DNA from: Phycisphaerales bacterium | GTDB lineage: Bacteria > Planctomycetota > Phycisphaerae > Phycisphaerales > UBA1924 | DNA: 64,000 nucleotides | Direction of reading: 5' to 3' | NCBI GenBank assembly: GCA_020847175.1 | Contig: JADLCM010000005.1 | Location: 92,841-156,840 of the forward strand | In this document: in pieces, positions 1 to 8,008 of the stretch | How positions within the stretch are numbered: the first letter of the stretch is position 1 | Layout: each line of letters starts with the position of its first letter | Position numbers and translations under genes: made by a program | Notes under the pieces: model-generated | What the model was told of the DNA's origin: nothing | Databases searched by the model: none | The model's input: only the letters and a program-made list of their open reading frames with translations

Positions 1-165
1 AACAAGTTTGGTCCAGCCGGGGTTATTCACAGAACCGAGGTCACGAGTCGCCGCGTAAAGATTCGTGTAATTGTGTAGGGGTGGTGCTGGACTTTCCGAA
101 CTGACAGGAGTCTCAGGACCTCGGCGCCGATAAGACGTTCAACCCATCGATCTCTCTCTCCTCCA
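1..165. other. Unassigned stretch before a strong terminator
   Basis: No convincing reading frame covers this stretch. It ends at a strong hairpin terminator, so a transcript probably runs through it from the left of the window. It could be the 3' part of a non-coding RNA or the 3' untranslated end of a gene outside the window. I compared it by eye with tRNA, tmRNA, RNase P RNA, SRP RNA and 5S rRNA 3' ends and could not place it. Confidence 0.3.
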
Positions 166-204
166 GCGGGGCGCTGTCTAGCGATAGCGCCCTGCTTGCT
201 TTTT
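166..204 (+). terminator. Rho-independent terminator
   Basis: A 10-bp stem (GCGGGGCGCT pairing with AGCGCCCTGC, one non-Watson-Crick pair) encloses a 10-nt loop. It is followed by a T-rich run ending in TTTTT. It would stop a rightward transcript entering from before base 1, upstream of the epimerase gene at 288. Confidence 0.75.
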
Positions 205-287
205 GCGCCCCGGCCGCTGGCGGTCATCCCGCGGGTTCTCGGGTGGGCCGGATTCCTACGCTGCCCGGTCTCTGTCGAGGGGCAGGC

Positions 288-1262
288 ATGGCGTATGACG
301 TGCTCATCACCGGGGCGGCGGGGTTTATCGGGTCGCACGTCGCGGACGCCTGCCGCGCCCGAGGCGAGCGGGTGCTCGGCCTCGACAACTTCGACCCGTT
401 CTACGGCGAAGCGTGGAAGCGCCGGAACCTGGCCGAAGTCAGCGCGCCCGGGCCGGGGACCTTTGACTTTGAGCATCTCGACCTGACCGACCGTGGCGCG
501 CTCAGCGAGCTCGTCGGGCGTGCCCGCCCCAGGGTGGTGATTCACCTTGCGGCCAAGGCCGGCGTGCGCCCGAGCATCGACGACCCGGTGGGGTACGCCC
601 ACGCCAACGTCACGGGCACGGCGTGCGTGCTTGATGCCTGCCGCACGTCGGGCGTTGAACGCGTCGTTGTCGCGTCCTCCAGTTCGGTCTACGGCAACAA
701 CCCCAAGGTGCCCTTCAGCGAAGACGACCGGGTGGATCGGCCGATCAGCCCCTATGCCGCGACCAAACTGGCGACCGAAGCCTTGTGCGCAGCGCACCAC
801 CATCTCACCGGGATGCCGACCGCCTGTCTGCGGTTCTTCACGGTGTTCGGGGCGCGTCAACGGCCGGACCTCGCGATCCGCAAGTTCATGCGCCTGATCG
901 CCGCGGGGCGGGAGATTCCGTACTTCGGCGACGGGTCTGCCTCGCGCGATTTCACCTACGTGAGCGACGTGGTGGGCGGCGTGCTCGGCGCGGCGGAGCG
1001 CATCGGTGCGCACGGCTATCGCGTGGGGAATCTCGGCAGCGACCGCCCGACCCGTCTTGATGAGCTCGTGCGCGCGATCGGCCGGGTGCTCGGGCGCGAG
1101 CCGCGCCTGGATCGCCGCCCGGCGCAGCCCGGCGATGTCGAACGCACCTGGGCAAACCTCAATCGAAGCCGCGCCGAGCTCGACTACCGGGTGTCCACGT
1201 CGCTCGAAGCGGGGCTGGAGCACCAATGGGCGTGGATGCGCGACGCGGGCGACGCGGGCTGA
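288..1262 (+). CDS. NAD-dependent epimerase (UDP-glucuronate 4-epimerase-like)
   Basis: This 324-residue protein is an extended short-chain dehydrogenase/reductase that interconverts nucleotide sugars, probably in the cytoplasm for cell-surface polysaccharide. The N-terminal dinucleotide-binding loop is TGAAGFIGSH (about residues 8-17). The catalytic pair is Y156 and K160 in SPYAATK, with the usual serine-rich strand near residue 130. The motif LDNFDPFYGEAWKRRNL resembles UDP-glucuronate 4-epimerases more than GalE, but the exact substrate cannot be fixed by eye. The ATG at 288 is chosen because the Rossmann strand begins right after it; an upstream start at 243 would add 15 residues unlike the family. 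The gene stands alone behind a terminator and before a dockerin protein gene. Confidence 0.85.
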   Translation: MAYDVLITGAAGFIGSHVADACRARGERVLGLDNFDPFYGEAWKRRNLAEVSAPGPGTFDFEHLDLTDRGALSELVGRARPRVVIHLAAKAGVRPSIDDPVGYAHANVTGTACVLDACRTSGVERVVVASSSSVYGNNPKVPFSEDDRVDRPISPYAATKLATEALCAAHHHLTGMPTACLRFFTVFGARQRPDLAIRKFMRLIAAGREIPYFGDGSASRDFTYVSDVVGGVLGAAERIGAHGYRVGNLGSDRPTRLDELVRAIGRVLGREPRLDRRPAQPGDVERTWANLNRSRAELDYRVSTSLEAGLEHQWAWMRDAGDAG

Positions 1263-1356
1263 GGGCGTGCCCGCGAAGAATCCGTGCTTGAGCCGCGCAT
1301 GAAAGTTGATACGTTGGAGATCACCTCGCAACGAGGGATGACGAGAGGGGTACGTC

Positions 1357-2796
1357 ATGTCCCGTGAAACCCTGTGTGCGGTTGCGCTGCTCGCGGTCCC
1401 TGTCGTGGCCCAGCCCTGCGAACCCCATTGGCTCAACTCGCTTGGTACACCGGGCCTCGGTGATGGGTACGCCGGGCCCACGTTCATCTGGGATGACGGC
1501 GCAGGAGAAGACCTTTACGTGGGCGGGTCGTTTTCCTCCATCGCGTCGCGGCCCTGGCGTCTCCTGGCTCGCTACGAGGCTTCGACCAACACCTTCGCCC
1601 GCCTTGGAGGCGGGCTCGGCACGGGGTCTACCAACGGTTTTATTGCCTCGTTCGCGGCCTTCGATCCGGGGGGAGGCGAAGAGCTCATCGTCGGCGGGTT
1701 CTTCAACGACGCCGCCGGCGTGCCAAACTCTTCGAGCCTCGCTCGCTGGAACGGCGTGCGATGGGCAACTCTGGATGCCGGCTGGAACAGCACCAATCGG
1801 GGCAGCGTCTGGGCCCTGGCGGTGTGGCAGAATGGTCTGTACGTCGGGGGCGGGTACACCGCGATCGGGCCCCTCACCAACGCCAACGGCATTGCGCGCT
1901 GGGACGGCGAGGCCTGGCAGACCCTCGGCTCGGGTGTCTCGGGCGGGTTCAGCCCCAACGTTTTCACCCTGCGTGTCTTTGACGACGGCTCGGGCGAGAA
2001 GCTTTACGCCGGGGGCAGGTTTGCTTCGCTCGGCGGCGTGCCGGGGCTCATCGCCCGCTGGAACGGCAGCACCTGGGAAGAGGTCGGAAGCGGCATCTTC
2101 GGCGGAATCTTCGCGGACGTGGAATGCTCCGCGGCGTTCGACGACGGCACCGGCGAAGCGCTCTATGTGGGGGGCAGCGACCTGTCCATTCCCGGCTTTC
2201 CGCTCTGCTCCGTCGCCCGGTGGGACGGCATCGCCTGGACCCCAGTGGGGCAATACCTCGGGGGGAGGACCACGGCGCTCCTGGTCTGGAACGACGGCTC
2301 CGGCCCGGCGCTGTACACATCCGGCACGGCGCAGCCGGGCATCAACTATCTCGCCCGGCTCGAAGGACGCACGTGGGTTCCGTACGATGGCGGCGTGGGG
2401 GGCGCGTCGCTGCCGCCTGGGAGTTTTCCATCGGTCTTCGGCCTTGGGACGTACCGGGGCAACCTCGTGGTCGCGGGCAGTTTCACCCGCGTGGGCGACG
2501 GGGCGAGCGTGGGCGCGGCGGGCCTGGCGGAGCACACGGCGTGCCTGCCCGACCCGTGCCCGGCGGACCTGACCGGCAGCAGCGACCCGAACGACCCGGC
2601 CTACGGCGTCCCCGACGGCGCCGCGGACATCAGCGATTTCTTTTATTACCTCGATCAGTTCGTCGCGGGCAACCTCGCGGTCGCCGACCTCTCAGGGTCG
2701 AGCGACCCCAATGACCCGGGCTACGGCATTCCGGACGGCACGCTCGACATCGGCGACTTCGTCTACTACCTCGATCTCTTCGTGCAGGGGTGCTGA
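1357..2796 (+). CDS. Secreted beta-propeller-like protein with GC-type dockerin
   Basis: This 479-residue exported protein has a signal peptide (first ~18 residues, LLAVPVVA before the likely cleavage). A repetitive body (residues ~30-395) follows, in which units of about 60 residues repeat forms such as 'LYVGGSF..', 'LARW(N/D)G..W' and 'DDGSGE.LY'. This is a kelch/delta-60-like propeller pattern. The C terminus (401-479) holds two dockerin-like repeats with DLTGSSDPNDP and DFFYYLDQFV and ends in Gly-Cys. The tag probably directs surface attachment or sorting; the propeller's ligand is unknown. It converges on the next dockerin gene, whose tag-coding DNA is an inverted copy of this one. Confidence 0.8.
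   Translation: MSRETLCAVALLAVPVVAQPCEPHWLNSLGTPGLGDGYAGPTFIWDDGAGEDLYVGGSFSSIASRPWRLLARYEASTNTFARLGGGLGTGSTNGFIASFAAFDPGGGEELIVGGFFNDAAGVPNSSSLARWNGVRWATLDAGWNSTNRGSVWALAVWQNGLYVGGGYTAIGPLTNANGIARWDGEAWQTLGSGVSGGFSPNVFTLRVFDDGSGEKLYAGGRFASLGGVPGLIARWNGSTWEEVGSGIFGGIFADVECSAAFDDGTGEALYVGGSDLSIPGFPLCSVARWDGIAWTPVGQYLGGRTTALLVWNDGSGPALYTSGTAQPGINYLARLEGRTWVPYDGGVGGASLPPGSFPSVFGLGTYRGNLVVAGSFTRVGDGASVGAAGLAEHTACLPDPCPADLTGSSDPNDPAYGVPDGAADISDFFYYLDQFVAGNLAVADLSGSSDPNDPGYGIPDGTLDIGDFVYYLDLFVQGC
2557..2796 (+). repeat. Dockerin-tag repeat, left arm of an inverted pair
   Basis: These 240 bases encode the two-repeat dockerin tag of the upstream gene. The same tag is encoded in opposite orientation at 2990-3229, with long matching runs such as the codons for GSSDPNDP and FVAGNLAVADLSGSSDP. 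The arms are about 190 bases apart. Further copies lie at 4510-4752, 37403-37645 and 52510-52752, all on the minus strand; the last is the most diverged. Confidence 0.75.
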
Positions 2797-2989
2797 GCGC
2801 GCGGGAAGCGGTTGGGTTGCCCGACATCGTGATTCCGGGAGTCTTGAGGAATCTTCGATGGTTCAGCGCGACTCGCGCCGCAGATGGCGGAGCCGCGGCG
2901 TCAGAGTCGGGAGGAATCATCTCCCCCGTCGCTTCTCGTGTGTGCGGCGCGAGTCTCTTGTCAACGCTTCTGAGCAGACGCGAGCGGCG

Positions 2990-3229
2990 TCAGCACCCCA
3001 GCACGAACACGTCAAGGTAGAAGAAGAAATCGGCGGCGTCGAGTGACCCGTCGGGCGTGCCGTATGCCGGATCATTCGGATCACTGGACCCTGAGAGGTC
3101 GGCGACCGCGAGGTTGCCCGCGACGAACTGATCGAGATAGTAGAAAAAGTCGGCGGCGTCCGCGGCGCCATCGGGGACGCCGTAGGTCGGGTCATTGGGG
3201 TCGCTCGAGCCGCTGAGGTCTGCCGCGCA
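2990..3229 (-). repeat. Dockerin-tag repeat, right arm of an inverted pair
   Basis: This is the minus-strand copy of the 240-base dockerin-coding unit, facing the copy at 2557-2796. Both arms lie inside reading frames, so the similarity reflects the shared protein tag. The length and closeness of the inverted pair still make it a possible site for gene conversion or inversion of the intervening ~190 bases. Confidence 0.7.
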
Positions 3230-4453
3230 CGAACGCTCGGTGCGGTACGCCCGCACGTTGGCGCCGACGCCGGCGACGATGAGCGTGCCGTCGACACCCA
3301 TCGCGGGTGCGCCGATGTTGACGTTGCCGATCGGCACGCTCCATCGTTCGGTGAGGTCTGCATTGAAGGAGAAGACGCGCCCGTTGCTGAACGCGCCATT
3401 GGAGAGGAAGACACGCCCGTCGCGGTCTGTGGCGATGCGGATGGTCGCGAAGTCCGCGCTGATGGTCGGGCTGGTGTTGAGCACCATCCCGGTGTCCGGG
3501 TCGAGGCGCACCACGACGTTGCCCGGGGCCCAGGTGTAGACGCTGCCGTCCGGGCCGACGGCGAGTTCGCAGCCCGTGGTGTACCCGGCGGGGACGTTCC
3601 ACTTGGCGGTGAGTGCCGCGCCGGTGTCATGCCAGGCATAGAAGAAATCGACCAGGGCATTGTTCTGCACACGTTGGAAGTACACGGTGCCGTCGGGCCC
3701 GACCATGGGAGAGTTCTGCACCAGGAAGCCGCTCATCACCGGCGATCGGTAGAGCTCCGCCCCGGTGTCGAGGTCGAGTTTGCGCACGGTCTGCCCGCCG
3801 GCAACGGTGTCGGCGATGAAAATGCCCGAGGCGTTGGCGGCGGCGCCGCAGTTGCCGCTCACCGAGCAGGTGCGGGGCACGCGCCACAGCAGGGCCCCGG
3901 TGAGCGAGTCGAAGCGCCACACAAAGCGAAAACTGCCGACGATCGGGTCGCCGTCGGGTGCAAAGGTCATGCCGTCGTACGAACCGGCGTCGATTTCCTC
4001 GGTGCTGCGCCACAACTGGGCGCCGGAGGCGGCATCGAAGCAGTAGAGGGTGGCAGCGGAGGTGGCGCCGTTTCCCCCCCGGCTGGCGTACACCCGCCCG
4101 TTCTTGACGCCGCCCACCCAGGTGGTCCAGTCGCCCGGCTCGAAGGGGATGTTGCGCGTCCAGAGTTCGGCCCCGGTGTCGAGGTCCTGGCACACGATGG
4201 TTGAGCCTGTGCCCGGCGCCGGCTCGGGCGGAAAGCCCGTCTGGCGCACCATGAACACCCGGCGTCCCTCGATGACGGGGGCCCAGGCGATGATGGAACT
4301 GCGCCCGGAGGTCCAGAGCAGGTCGGGGGCATCGGGCCCGAGCTCCATGCTGCGCCCATTGCGGCCCGGTGTGCCGCCCGGGTTGTTCCAGTCGTCAGCG
4401 CCGGCCCCGAGGGTTCCGGCGACGATAGCGAGCGCGGACACCGTGGCGCGCAT
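2990..4453 (-). CDS. Secreted PQQ-like beta-propeller protein with GC-type dockerin
   Basis: This 487-residue exported protein begins with a signal peptide (MRATVSALAIVAGTLGAGA). The body repeats blade-like segments of the PQQ/BamB type, such as 'LDTGAELWTRNI', 'CFDAASGAQLW' and 'DSLTGALLWRV' (roughly residues 25-410). The last ~80 residues are the two-repeat dockerin tag, ending VLGC. The fold usually acts as a scaffold; no catalytic site can be named. The ATG at 4453 is preferred over one 22 codons upstream because AAGGAGG lies just before it and the signal peptide starts there. It is 56 bases downstream of the next minus-strand dockerin gene, so the two may be co-transcribed. Confidence 0.8.
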   Translation of the reverse strand: MRATVSALAIVAGTLGAGADDWNNPGGTPGRNGRSMELGPDAPDLLWTSGRSSIIAWAPVIEGRRVFMVRQTGFPPEPAPGTGSTIVCQDLDTGAELWTRNIPFEPGDWTTWVGGVKNGRVYASRGGNGATSAATLYCFDAASGAQLWRSTEEIDAGSYDGMTFAPDGDPIVGSFRFVWRFDSLTGALLWRVPRTCSVSGNCGAAANASGIFIADTVAGGQTVRKLDLDTGAELYRSPVMSGFLVQNSPMVGPDGTVYFQRVQNNALVDFFYAWHDTGAALTAKWNVPAGYTTGCELAVGPDGSVYTWAPGNVVVRLDPDTGMVLNTSPTISADFATIRIATDRDGRVFLSNGAFSNGRVFSFNADLTERWSVPIGNVNIGAPAMGVDGTLIVAGVGANVRAYRTERSCAADLSGSSDPNDPTYGVPDGAADAADFFYYLDQFVAGNLAVADLSGSSDPNDPAYGTPDGSLDAADFFFYLDVFVLGC

Positions 4454-4509
4454 CGATGCCTCCTTCGGGCGAGCGCCGCGTGAGCGGGGCGTCGGATGAT
4501 GGAGATCGA

Positions 4510-5778
4510 TCAGGGGCAACCCTCAACGAACAGGTCGAGGTAGAAGAAGAAGTCCGCGGCGTCGAGAACACCGTCAGGCACCCCGTAACTGGGGTCGTTG
4601 GGGTCGCTGCTGCCGGTCAGGTCGGCGACAAAGGCATTCTGGGCGACGAACTGGTCGAGGTAGTAGAAGAAATCCGCGGCGTCGAGAACGCCGTCGGGCA
4701 CCCCGTAGCTGGGGTCATTGGGATCGCTGCCGCCGGTCAGATCGGCGGGGCAGGGCGGGGGCGGCTCGAAAATGACGCACAGGTCGTCGAGGGCTGCGAA
4801 GGCGCCGGCGCCTTGAGCGGAAACCCGGAGGGTGACGATCTCGGTATTGCCGAGGTGGCTCATCGGCACGTTCTGCCCGGTGAAGGAGGCGATGGTGCCG
4901 CCTCCGGAGTCGAAGAGCGCGAGGCGATCATCGCCGTCGGCCGCGCCCTGGCCGAAGACGCACTCGATGCCGTACACCGGGCGGTTGAAGCGCACCTCGA
5001 TGATCTGTGGGCCCTCGGAGGCAAGCACGTTGGGCGAGGAGCCCGCGTTGCCGCCGAGGAGCGCATCACTGAGCACTTCGTTGCGGTTGTCGGCGTTGCC
5101 CAGGAACTCGATGTCGTGGAAGGCGAACTCGCCGGTCAGTTGACTGTTCTGCTGGCCGAACGTCGGGGGCGCGGCATTGAGCACATCGTCCAGCGTGCCG
5201 TGCATTCCGTCCGGGCCCGGGAGCGTGGTGAAGTTGATGCACATCCGCTGCAGCACGCCGTCGATGCGATACTTGTTGAAGAAGGAACTCGGGTTGTCGT
5301 TAAAGACGTACCCGGCGTTCATGAGTTCGCCGGAGGGCGCCGTGGCCGTGGTGATCCAGCGGAAGGCGCCGGTGTTTCCGGATGCGGCCTCGACCCGGAG
5401 CCAATAGGTCTCGCCGGGGTCCAGTTGCACCGCCATCGGCGAGACGAACGTGAAACTGCCGACGCCCACCTCCGGCCCACCGAAGAGTTCGACGATCTCG
5501 ACCTGCGGGGTGCCTGTGCCGCGCCACAGGCTCACACGGGCGTCGCCCGGCGTCGGTTCGTCGAAGTCCATCTTGAGCGTGGCGGCGTCAAAGATGTACG
5601 TGGAATAGAACGGGATGCGGAAGCCCGCCGCCTTGTAGACGGTGGACGAGCCCGTTCCGAACAGCGTGCTGCTGGAATCCGGGGCGAGCAGATTGCTGAT
5701 GATGTTGTCAGCCCGGACGACACCACCCGCACACGCCACCAACGCGCCGGCCATCGCCGCGCGGCAGGAAATCTTCAT
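4510..5778 (-). CDS. Secreted beta-sandwich protein with GC-type dockerin
   Basis: This 422-residue exported protein has a signal peptide cut near VRA-D. Residues ~25-165 form a beta-rich module with 'YKAAGFRIPF', 'VSLWRGTG', 'YWLRVEA' and 'NDNPSSFFNK', resembling choice-of-anchor modules of surface proteins. A related module occurs in the dockerin protein at 52510-54105. Residues ~170-340 are a second beta-rich region that ends before a proline-rich CPADL linker. The C terminus carries two dockerin repeats and ends VEGCP. The start is supported by GAGGAGAG upstream. No enzymatic motif is visible; an extracellular structural or adhesive role is inferred. Confidence 0.75.
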   Translation of the reverse strand: MKISCRAAMAGALVACAGGVVRADNIISNLLAPDSSSTLFGTGSSTVYKAAGFRIPFYSTYIFDAATLKMDFDEPTPGDARVSLWRGTGTPQVEIVELFGGPEVGVGSFTFVSPMAVQLDPGETYWLRVEAASGNTGAFRWITTATAPSGELMNAGYVFNDNPSSFFNKYRIDGVLQRMCINFTTLPGPDGMHGTLDDVLNAAPPTFGQQNSQLTGEFAFHDIEFLGNADNRNEVLSDALLGGNAGSSPNVLASEGPQIIEVRFNRPVYGIECVFGQGAADGDDRLALFDSGGGTIASFTGQNVPMSHLGNTEIVTLRVSAQGAGAFAALDDLCVIFEPPPPCPADLTGGSDPNDPSYGVPDGVLDAADFFYYLDQFVAQNAFVADLTGSSDPNDPSYGVPDGVLDAADFFFYLDLFVEGCP

Positions 5779-5957
5779 GAGTATCTCTCCTCAATGCCTG
5801 GAGCCCGCCTCATCCTACCACCCGACCTGCCTCGACAGAAGGGTGTTTTGACCAACTTCGCGCGCCGGTGGTCCCCCCAGACCCCAAACAGGCTTGTGTA
5901 TGCGAGCGGATTCTCGGACGAGTCGCGGCGTTCATCTCCGCGGCGGCCGGCGGCGAT

Positions 5958-6791
5958 TCAGTCCTCACCGGGCCGGAGCACGGCCGCGCCGGATTCCCAC
6001 CTCGCCCACGCTTCGTCGAAGAGGGCAGAGGCGCGCTGAACGAACTCGGGGATCTGGGCGTGAGAGGCGGGGTAACTGAGTTCAACCAGCGCATCGTACA
6101 GGTCGCGCGGCAGGTCTTCGTCGAGGTATCGCATGCCGAAGTCGTGCCGAAGGGGCGCGTGGACGATGCGAAGCATGTCCACGAGGAGGCGAATGACCAT
6201 GCTGTGATAGAAGTGGACCGCGTCGAGAGGCAGGCCCGACAGGCCGCGCTTGTGACGCACCGCGAGCTTGGCGGGAAGGTGACGGAAGATCAGGAACCTG
6301 CGCCGGAGGTCCGGCGCCTTGGCGGCGAGGGTGCGGGCGAGGGCCTCGCGGTCGACGCGCGCGGGCCGGATGAGGCCGGCCTTGTCGAAGAGCACGCGCG
6401 GCGTGCCGTGACGCTCAATCTCAAACCACGGGTGCGGTTGGGAGCGCTCAAGGATGACCCAGTCGATCATCAGGTGCTCAGGCGCCCGCGACAACTGGTA
6501 GAACGCCTGGTGGAAACCGTGCCATGTGGGCCAGGGCATTCGGAACCGGACCCGCAGCCCCAGGTTTTCGGCGGCGCGATCGAACGAGGCCGCGGCGTGC
6601 TCCAGGGCGCCGTCTTCAACGACCAGACACACATCCACGTCGGAGAGTTCATCCGCGCGCCCGGTCGCGTCAGATCCACCGAGCCACGCCGCCAGGATGC
6701 GCGGGTCTGGTTCGAAGTGCGCCGCGAGGTGCGCGATGACATCGCTCCGGGTGAGCGGCTCACCCGGTTCCGTGCCGGTGCTCGTGTGCAT
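5958..6791 (-). CDS. Nucleotidyltransferase-domain protein
   Basis: This 277-residue cytoplasmic protein belongs to the polymerase-beta-like nucleotidyltransferases. The motif LGGSDATGRADELSDVDV (about residues 37-54) holds the glycine-serine pair and the metal-binding D51-x-D53. The remainder is mostly helical (for example LPLDAVHFYHSMVIRLLVDM), similar to kanamycin-type or MNT-like enzymes that move a nucleotide onto a small molecule or protein. The substrate cannot be told. No HEPN partner gene lies next to it, which argues against a toxin-antitoxin pair. It ends about 180 bases beyond the dockerin gene start and diverges from the LolA-like gene. Confidence 0.7.
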   Translation of the reverse strand: MHTSTGTEPGEPLTRSDVIAHLAAHFEPDPRILAAWLGGSDATGRADELSDVDVCLVVEDGALEHAAASFDRAAENLGLRVRFRMPWPTWHGFHQAFYQLSRAPEHLMIDWVILERSQPHPWFEIERHGTPRVLFDKAGLIRPARVDREALARTLAAKAPDLRRRFLIFRHLPAKLAVRHKRGLSGLPLDAVHFYHSMVIRLLVDMLRIVHAPLRHDFGMRYLDEDLPRDLYDALVELSYPASHAQIPEFVQRASALFDEAWARWESGAAVLRPGED

Positions 6792-6985
6792 GTGCGGTGA
6801 TACCGACCGGCCTTGTGCGAGTTGCCGCTGAGTGCGCCTCGCGCATCACACTGCCCAGATTGAGTCGCCATCGCCGGATCCGCATCGGGCGGCGGGGCGA
6901 CGGCTTGTGACGCAACGGTGACGGTCGGCGGGGCAACAATGCCTGCATCGGGCGGGTTCGGAAGGTGGACGCAGGAGGCATCGCG

Positions 6986-8008
6986 ATGGGCTCTCTCATG
7001 GCGGCGTTCTGGGCCGCGTTTCGACTCGTGCTGACCCCATCGGGTGATCGCCCCGCGCCGCCGGCCGGCCCAGCACCCGCGGAAACGACGGGGGAGGCCG
7101 GACCAGCCGCGGTTGAGTCGGCAGGCACTTCGGGCCAGCCGGGCGAAGTGCCGGGTGAGCCACCCGGGGGCACGGTGCCGCCTGCGGGACCGAATGTCGC
7201 GCCCGAGACCCCGCCCGCGCCGCCGGCGGGGGACGATGCGACGCCCCAAGGCGCGCCGGCGCCGTCGCCCGTGGACACGTTGCTGACGGCGCTGGAGACG
7301 GCCGGCAGGGACCTGCGCACGCTGACCGCTGATGTGCGTTACACCAAGAGTTTCGCGCTGGAGGGTGATGAGCAGACGCGCCTCGGTGTGCTGACGTACA
7401 TCGACGAGGGCGGCGACCCGCCCCGGCGCAAGTTCGGCGTGCGCTGGACCGAACTGCGTGTGGATGACCGGCGCGACACGGACTACCGGCACGCGTACAT
7501 CTTCGACGGCGAATGGCTCGTGGAGCGACTGGAGCGCGAAGGACAGAAGCAGTTCATCAAGCGTCAGGTGGTGAAACCCGGCACCTCGTTTGACCCGCTG
7601 CGCCTTGGCGAAGGCCCGTTTCCCGTGCCGATCGGCCAATCGCGTGAGGACATTCTCGCGCGGTTCGAGGCCTGGGCCCCGGCGGTCGAGGAAGGGTTGA
7701 CGGATGAAACGCTGCTGCAGGTGGTGCGGTCCAAGCCGACGCGCCAACTGCACCTCAAGCCGTTGGCGAGCTTCGAGGCGGAGATGAACCTGGCGGAGAT
7801 CCGCATCTGGTATCGTGACGACACCATGCTGCCCGTGCTGGCCTGGACAAGGACGAGCGAGGGCAACGAGTCGACGGTGCTGCTCATGCGGGTGAAGACA
7901 AACGTCACATTGCCCGGCGATGTGCTCGACACCACGACGCCCGCGCCCGGCACGGGCTGGGATGTCGAAGTGTCGGAGTACCGGGGTGAGGCAGGGGGGA
8001 TGCCGTGA
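6986..8008 (+). CDS. LolA-like exported protein with proline-rich linker
   Basis: This 340-residue protein has a hydrophobic N terminus (MGSLMAAFWAAFRLVL). A Pro/Ala/Gly-rich linker spans residues ~15-95. From about residue 100 a domain resembles LolA/outer-membrane lipoprotein carrier folds: helix 'LLTALETAGRDLRTLTADVRY', then strands with 'ARYIFDGEWLVERL'-like spacing. It probably acts in the periplasm, binding lipid or another hydrophobic ligand. The ATG at 6986 is preferred over GTG at 6965 because AGGAGG lies eight bases ahead. Its stop overlaps the next gene's GTG start (GTGA), so the two are translationally coupled. Confidence 0.65.
   Translation: MGSLMAAFWAAFRLVLTPSGDRPAPPAGPAPAETTGEAGPAAVESAGTSGQPGEVPGEPPGGTVPPAGPNVAPETPPAPPAGDDATPQGAPAPSPVDTLLTALETAGRDLRTLTADVRYTKSFALEGDEQTRLGVLTYIDEGGDPPRRKFGVRWTELRVDDRRDTDYRHAYIFDGEWLVERLEREGQKQFIKRQVVKPGTSFDPLRLGEGPFPVPIGQSREDILARFEAWAPAVEEGLTDETLLQVVRSKPTRQLHLKPLASFEAEMNLAEIRIWYRDDTMLPVLAWTRTSEGNESTVLLMRVKTNVTLPGDVLDTTTPAPGTGWDVEVSEYRGEAGGMP

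Noticed and set aside
90..135. A stretch with TTCCGAAC and CGCCGAT that faintly recalls 5S rRNA
   Set aside because: The rest of the 5S structure is missing and the helices do not pair; the similarity is probably chance.
151..160. TC dinucleotide run
   Set aside because: It is only five repeats long and outside any gene; no function can be argued.
5958..6791. Nucleotidyltransferase gene as part of a MNT/HEPN toxin-antitoxin pair
   Set aside because: No small HEPN gene is adjacent, and the protein is longer than typical MNT antitoxins.
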